This document shows, one piece after another, positions 39,042 through 42,685 of a DNA stretch of 42,685 nt. Below the pieces are notes generated by a model. That model worked only from the letters and a program-made list of their open reading frames with translations. It was not told where the DNA came from and did not search any database. Every line of letters starts with the position of its first letter. The first letter of the stretch is position 1. A program made the translations under genes and the position numbers. The stretch is from IMG/VR virus record IMGVR_UViG_3300022744_000048, positions 1-42,685 of that record; one strand, written 5' to 3'. This DNA comes from a virus.

Positions 39042-39488
39042 ATGACGACAATCACTTTCAACCCGGCGAACTTTCGAGTCGTTTACCCGCAATTTGCCGA
39101 CCCTGCAACATTCCCCGACCTCAAGTTGCAATCACAATTCGACCTCTCGACCGCGTACATTTCGCCCGAGGTTTACGGGGATATGCCGCAGGCCGCCCGG
39201 GCGTCGGCCCTCGACCTCATGACGGCGCACCTTTTGGCCCTCGGGGTGATCGTTGCGCAAAACAATTTTCAAGGGCAAGTCGGGGTCGTGACGGGCGCAC
39301 AAGTCGATCACGTACAAGTCACCCTCGCACCCCCGCCGATCCGCTCACAATGGCGCTTTTGGCTCAATACAACCCCATACGGGATGCAACTCGCGAGCCT
39401 TTTGGAAATGCAAAGCGCGGGCGGTTTCTTCGTCGGCGGGTTGCCCGAGAGTGCGGCATTCCGGCGCGTGGGCGGCGTGTTCTTATGA
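39042..39488 (+). CDS. Head completion/adaptor protein (DUF4054-like)
   Basis: Encodes 148 aa from ATG 39042, with AAGGTG at 39030-39035; a GTG at 39033 is the alternative. The pattern FNPANFRVVYPQFADPATFP followed by AYISPEVYGDMPQAARASAL, ALDLMTAHLLALG, and a C-terminal loop is like DUF4054 phage adaptor proteins. It should attach to the portal as the first head-tail connector ring. Confidence 0.8.
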   Translation: MTTITFNPANFRVVYPQFADPATFPDLKLQSQFDLSTAYISPEVYGDMPQAARASALDLMTAHLLALGVIVAQNNFQGQVGVVTGAQVDHVQVTLAPPPIRSQWRFWLNTTPYGMQLASLLEMQSAGGFFVGGLPESAAFRRVGGVFL

Positions 39489-40000
39489 AGATAACCCGCA
39501 AGGCCGGAAAAATCGAGGCCCTACGTCAAACCGTGAAATCGCTCGACGGGGCGACCGGTCGCGTCGGTTGGTTTCCGTCGGCCGTGTACGAAGGGGGTCA
39601 ACCGGTCGCAGGGATCGCCGCCGTTCACGAGTTCGGGAGTGCGTCGAGGGGTATCCCGCCCCGCCCGTTCTTTCGCACCACGGCGACCGAAAAGCGGCAA
39701 GAGTGGGCAGACACCGCCGAGCATTTGGCCCGGGCTGCGGCACTTGGCAAAATCAAACCTGACGCCGTGATCGAAGGCGTCGCGATGGCTGCGGGCGGTC
39801 ATGTGCGTGCGACGATTACGAAAATCCAAGCCCCCGCACTCAAAACGGCAACGGTACAGGCGCGCAAAAACAGGCTCGCCAACGGCGGCCGAGGTGCGAA
39901 AGCAACTATCGCGAAACCGCTTGTCGACACGGGCATCATGTTAAACACCTTGTCGTATGAGGTACACGGCACAATAACCCCCGTGAAAGAGGAAAGCTAA
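39485..40000 (+). CDS. Head-tail connector/virion morphogenesis protein (HK97 gp10-like)
   Basis: Encodes 171 aa from ATG 39485 (ATGA overlap); the long upstream open frame is a shadow of the preceding gene. The motif AAVHEFGSASRGIPPRPFFR at residues 50-70 is a signature of HK97 gp10-like and virion morphogenesis proteins. The C-terminal half is helical and basic. It participates in joining tail and head, probably as tail completion protein. Confidence 0.8.
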   Translation: MKITRKAGKIEALRQTVKSLDGATGRVGWFPSAVYEGGQPVAGIAAVHEFGSASRGIPPRPFFRTTATEKRQEWADTAEHLARAAALGKIKPDAVIEGVAMAAGGHVRATITKIQAPALKTATVQARKNRLANGGRGAKATIAKPLVDTGIMLNTLSYEVHGTITPVKEES

Positions 40001-40003
40001 AAA

Positions 40004-40372
40004 ATGAACATCCCCGGCGCAAACCTTTTGAGCATTGCCGCGCGAGTTATTCGCATGGAAACCCTACAACACCGGGCGTTTGTCTCTCGTGCGTTGAACG
40101 CTGCGGGCGATTACGAAAGCACGTTCGCCGCACCCGCGGCTATACAGGGAAGTTTTCAAGCGATAAATAAAAAGTTGTATCAAGAGTTAGGCTTGAACCT
40201 CGCCAAAAATTACGCCACGTTATACACATCGGCAAGCGTGCTGCCAACCACGCGCGACCGCGAGGGGGATCGCATAATTTTTGCGGGCAAGGTGTGGCAA
40301 TGTGAGAGTGATCAGAATTGGCAAGCGATGGATGGATTCACGAAAATGCTTTGCGTCGAGGTTCCCCAATGA
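40004..40372 (+). CDS. Head-tail connector/stopper-like protein
   Basis: Encodes 122 aa, 3 bp after the gp10-like gene. The region AAIQGSFQAINKKLYQELGLNL then RDREGDRIIFAGKVWQCESD resembles phage collar or stopper components found next to the neck terminator protein. It is a small beta-barrel-like protein. Assigned from order (adaptor, gp10-like, this, terminator, sheath). Confidence 0.65.
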   Translation: MNIPGANLLSIAARVIRMETLQHRAFVSRALNAAGDYESTFAAPAAIQGSFQAINKKLYQELGLNLAKNYATLYTSASVLPTTRDREGDRIIFAGKVWQCESDQNWQAMDGFTKMLCVEVPQ

Positions 40373-40911
40373 ACGACAAACAAATTTTCACCCTCTTTCG
40401 TTCGTTGCTACTCCCGGCCATGCAAGCCGACACGAACCTCGCCGAGGTCGAACTTGCTCGCAATTTTCAGGCCCGCCAACAAGGCGCAAGCTCGGGGCCA
40501 ATCGTCTATTACTTCAAGGTTTCCGACCGCCGCTATGGACACCCCAAACGGCGCGACGTGTGGAACTCGACGACCGGGCGGTTCGATAGTGTCGACGATC
40601 AGCAATATCAAAGCACAATTCAATTTTCGGCTTGGATACCTCAAGACCCGGCGAACGTGTCGGGGCTTACCGAATCCGACATTTTGAATATGGTTTCGGG
40701 TATCATGCAAAGCGACGCCATGTTGTCGGCATTCAGGGCCGCAGGCGTGGGGATTCTTCGGATCGCCGACGTTCGGAATCCGTACATAGTCGCCGAGCGG
40801 GATCGCTTCGAAGCGGTGCCAACCTTCGACATTGATTTGACGCATACACGCACACGCGCAACAACGACACCGGCCGTCGTTGCGTACGAAGCCAACATAA
40901 GCCGGGTTTAG
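40369..40911 (+). CDS. Neck/tail terminator protein (LIC_12616-like)
   Basis: Encodes 180 aa from ATG 40369 (ATGA overlap with the preceding stop). The pattern IFTLFRSLLLPAMQADTNLA, then YYFKVSDRRYGHPKRR and VYQSTIQFSAW-like strands is seen in phage neck terminator proteins that cap the tail tube before joining. It directly precedes the sheath gene, as expected. Confidence 0.78.
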   Translation: MNDKQIFTLFRSLLLPAMQADTNLAEVELARNFQARQQGASSGPIVYYFKVSDRRYGHPKRRDVWNSTTGRFDSVDDQQYQSTIQFSAWIPQDPANVSGLTESDILNMVSGIMQSDAMLSAFRAAGVGILRIADVRNPYIVAERDRFEAVPTFDIDLTHTRTRATTTPAVVAYEANISRV

Positions 40912-40920
40912 GGGTTTCAA

Positions 40921-42426
40921 ATGGCGATCAGTTTTAAACGATACGTTTCGATTACGTCGGGCGTCGGCGGGGGTGTGGGTGTTCGCTTGCGCGACCTCAT
41001 TTTGCGATTGTTCTCGACCGACGTGCGCGTTCCCGTGGGGACGGTTATCGAAATGGACAACGCGACCGACGTCGGGACGTACTTCGGCACCACGTCGCCC
41101 GAATACCTGCGCGCGGTGTTTTATTTCGGCTTCATTTCGAAGTTGATCACGGCACCGAAAAAAATCAGTTTCGGCCGTTGGGCTGACGTCGCGGCGGCGG
41201 GTCGCATTTTCGGTGCGACCAAAACCCTCGCCGTTTCCCAATTTACCGGCATCACGACCGGGTCGCTTAAATTGACCCTCGGCGCGTACACCGCCGACGT
41301 GACGGGCATCAACTTTTCGAGCGCGACCACGTTGTCGAACGTCGCGACGATCCTGCAAACCGCGATTCGCGCGGTCGTTGCGGGCGGTGCCGATTGGACG
41401 GGTGCAACCGTCACTTACAACGCCACGGCGAACCGTTTCGAACTCGTGGGGGGTGTGGTAGGCCCCGAGGCCGTCGCAGTCGCTGCGGCCGCATCCGGCA
41501 CGCCCATTGCGGCCCTTTTGGGTTGGGATGCGACCGCCGTGTTTTCTCCCGGTACGGCCGCAGTCGAACCCGTCGACGCGTTCATTTCGTCGGTTGAAGT
41601 GTCCGACAACTTCGGCACGTTCGCATTTATCGGCACGTTGACGCAAGCCCGGGCCGTTGCCGTGGCTACTCAAAACGACACCTACAACGTGCGGTTCATT
41701 TTCACGTTGCCGATTGCGCAGGCCGACGCCGCGACCTATTACGCCGCACTCGCCAACATTGGCGGCGTTGCGACCACGTTGTCGCCCTTGTCGACAGAGT
41801 TCCCCGAGCTATTGCCCGCCGCGATCCTCGCCGCGACTGCGTACTCGAAGCGAAACGCGGTTCAAAACTATATGTATCAACAAGCGAGTTTGACCCCGAG
41901 CGTTTCGACGAACGCCGTCGCCGATACTATGGACGCGAACCGGGTGAACTACTACGGCCGCACACAAACCGCCGGTCAAATGATTGATTTCTATCAACGC
42001 GGCGTCATGATGGGCCTCGCCGTTGATCCGGTCGATATGAACACATACGCGAATGAAATGTGGTTCAAGGATGCGGCCGGGGCTGCGATCATGTCCCTTT
42101 TGTTGTCGGCCGCCCGCGTGTCGGCCAACGTGACCGGCCGTTCGCAATTGCTCGCCGTGTTGCAAAACGTGATCGAACAAGCCACGTTTAACGGCGTGAT
42201 CAGTGTCGGCAAAGACTTGAACACGACCCAAAAACTCTACATCGGCAATTTGACCGGTGACGATCAGGCGTGGCAACAAGTTTACCGCCTCGGCTATTGG
42301 ATCGACTGCGTTTTGCAGAGCTACACGACGCAAGACTCGCGCACCGAATGGAAAGCGGTTTACACCCTGATCTATTCGAAGGACGATTGCATTCGCAAGG
42401 TCGAAGGTTCGCACGTTCTGATCTAA
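40921..42426 (+). CDS. Tail sheath protein (DUF3383 family)
   Basis: Encodes 501 aa. The first residues (MAISFKRYVSITSGVGGGVG) and the segment TEYLRAVFYFGFISKLITAP-like (about residues 60-80) are typical of DUF3383, the sheath family of this tail type. TAYSKRNAVQNYMYQQASLT and TYANEMWFKDAAGAAIMSLL lie in the conserved C-terminal region. The sheath contracts to drive the tube through the envelope. The tube gene follows 29 bp later. Confidence 0.9.
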   Translation: MAISFKRYVSITSGVGGGVGVRLRDLILRLFSTDVRVPVGTVIEMDNATDVGTYFGTTSPEYLRAVFYFGFISKLITAPKKISFGRWADVAAAGRIFGATKTLAVSQFTGITTGSLKLTLGAYTADVTGINFSSATTLSNVATILQTAIRAVVAGGADWTGATVTYNATANRFELVGGVVGPEAVAVAAAASGTPIAALLGWDATAVFSPGTAAVEPVDAFISSVEVSDNFGTFAFIGTLTQARAVAVATQNDTYNVRFIFTLPIAQADAATYYAALANIGGVATTLSPLSTEFPELLPAAILAATAYSKRNAVQNYMYQQASLTPSVSTNAVADTMDANRVNYYGRTQTAGQMIDFYQRGVMMGLAVDPVDMNTYANEMWFKDAAGAAIMSLLLSAARVSANVTGRSQLLAVLQNVIEQATFNGVISVGKDLNTTQKLYIGNLTGDDQAWQQVYRLGYWIDCVLQSYTTQDSRTEWKAVYTLIYSKDDCIRKVEGSHVLI

Positions 42427-42455
42427 GCCCTTAACCTGACACCGGAGAAAACACC

Positions 42456-42685
42456 ATGCAAGACATTAGCGTATTTGGCCTGCGAGTGCAGGTCGTCGCC
42501 TCGCAAACCTTCCCCTCGGGGATCAACCTTACCCAATTCGCCGACGACGCCGACCCGTTCGACGCGCCGAGTATGCAGATTCGGGACAAAGCGATGGGCG
42601 TCAATGGCGACCTGATCACGTGGAGCAAGGCAAACCCGATTCCCGTTACCCTCAACGTCGTACCGAACGGCGAAGACGACAAGAA
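42456..42685 (+). CDS. Tail tube protein, DUF3277-like (N-terminal part)
   Basis: The 5' part of the tube gene, cut by the contig end. ATG 42456 has GGAG 8 nt upstream. The first 35 residues ([20 protein letters not shown], then [16 protein letters not shown]) join to the open frame at position 3 of the window, giving 147 aa across the circular junction. Follows the sheath as in other contractile phages. Confidence 0.82.
   Translation, partial: MQDISVFGLRVQVVASQTFPSGINLTQFADDADPFDAPSMQIRDKAMGVNGDLITWSKANPIPVTLNVVPNGEDDK
42556..42685. repeat. Terminal direct repeat, right copy
   Basis: Right copy of the 130-bp terminal overlap; joining the ends gives a circle of about 42,555 bp and an intact 147-aa tube protein. 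Confidence 0.95.

Noticed and set aside
38996-39484. Upstream extension of the gp10-like gene to an ATG at 38996
   Set aside because: The added 163 residues translate the preceding DUF4054-like gene in the wrong frame and begin within a terminator; ATG 39485 has ATGA coupling.
1-42685. Integrase, excisionase or CI-type repressor for lysogeny
   Set aside because: No tyrosine or serine recombinase motif or attachment-like repeat found; the only repressor-like gene is the short TetR-type protein.
1-42685. tRNA genes
   Set aside because: No cloverleaf-like sequence noticed in the intergenic gaps, most of which are too short; a tRNA scan would be needed to exclude it fully.

Overview
The window is almost certainly the complete genome of one tailed phage (about 42.56 kb) with a short contractile tail (myovirus morphology). 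Positions 1-130 repeat as 42556-42685 with one mismatch, so the contig is a circular map opened inside the tail-tube gene. The sequence is GC-rich with tight gene packing: ATGA and TAATG overlaps are everywhere. It contains a GH19-type endolysin and an Rz/Rz1 spanin pair, so the host is Gram-negative. GC content and gene style suggest a proteobacterium, perhaps Burkholderiales, but that is an inference. I see no integrase, tRNA, CRISPR array, insertion sequence or CI-type repressor.

Layout on the circular map. (1) Late block, + strand, from 28077 through the contig end to 10772: small and large terminase, portal, Mu F-like head protein, a polysaccharide-deacetylase cargo gene of foreign composition, a Nudix/prohead-protease/scaffold fusion, cement protein, major capsid protein, head-tail connectors, sheath and tube. 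These are followed by tail assembly chaperones with a -1 frameshift, tape measure, baseplate genes (Dit-like, plug, hub, spike, gp25-like, J, DUF2612), tail fibre and fibre chaperone, two holin-like proteins, endolysin and spanins. (2) Leftward replication block 10755-17180: family B DNA polymerase, MazG-like NTP pyrophosphatase, ssDNA-binding protein and a DUF2800-type nuclease. (3) Rightward block 17264-23163: SF2 helicase, PAPS-reductase-like protein (split by a frameshift), VRR-NUC nuclease, short TetR-like regulator and primase-helicase, closed by a strong terminator. (4) Leftward accessory block 23208-27763: small, mostly unknown genes in consecutive, mostly two-gene cassettes, plus a ParB-like gene. 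(5) A 313-bp AT-rich intergenic region, 27764-28076, before the terminase genes.

Regulation is the most interesting aspect. Five near-identical promoter/leader repeats (-35 TTGCG[T/C], 17-bp spacer, -10 CATAAT) each head a leftward cassette. A second class of promoter carries the palindrome CTTGAC-N6-GTCAAG, exact or with one mismatch. It lies in front of the SSB/polymerase operon, the ParB gene, the nuclease operon (and the divergent helicase), and the TetR-like gene itself. This suggests that the 104-aa TetR-like protein is the master early regulator, an inference that binding data could test. Two promoters (20291 and 28077) place the -10 hexamer exactly 6 bases before the ATG, which points to leaderless mRNAs.

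Other notable points: a scaffold start inside the protease gene with its own strong ribosome site (lambda C/Nu3-like); a perfect 26-bp palindrome and short flanking repeats at the edge of the deacetylase gene; and several genes below about 60 codons that are easy to miss.
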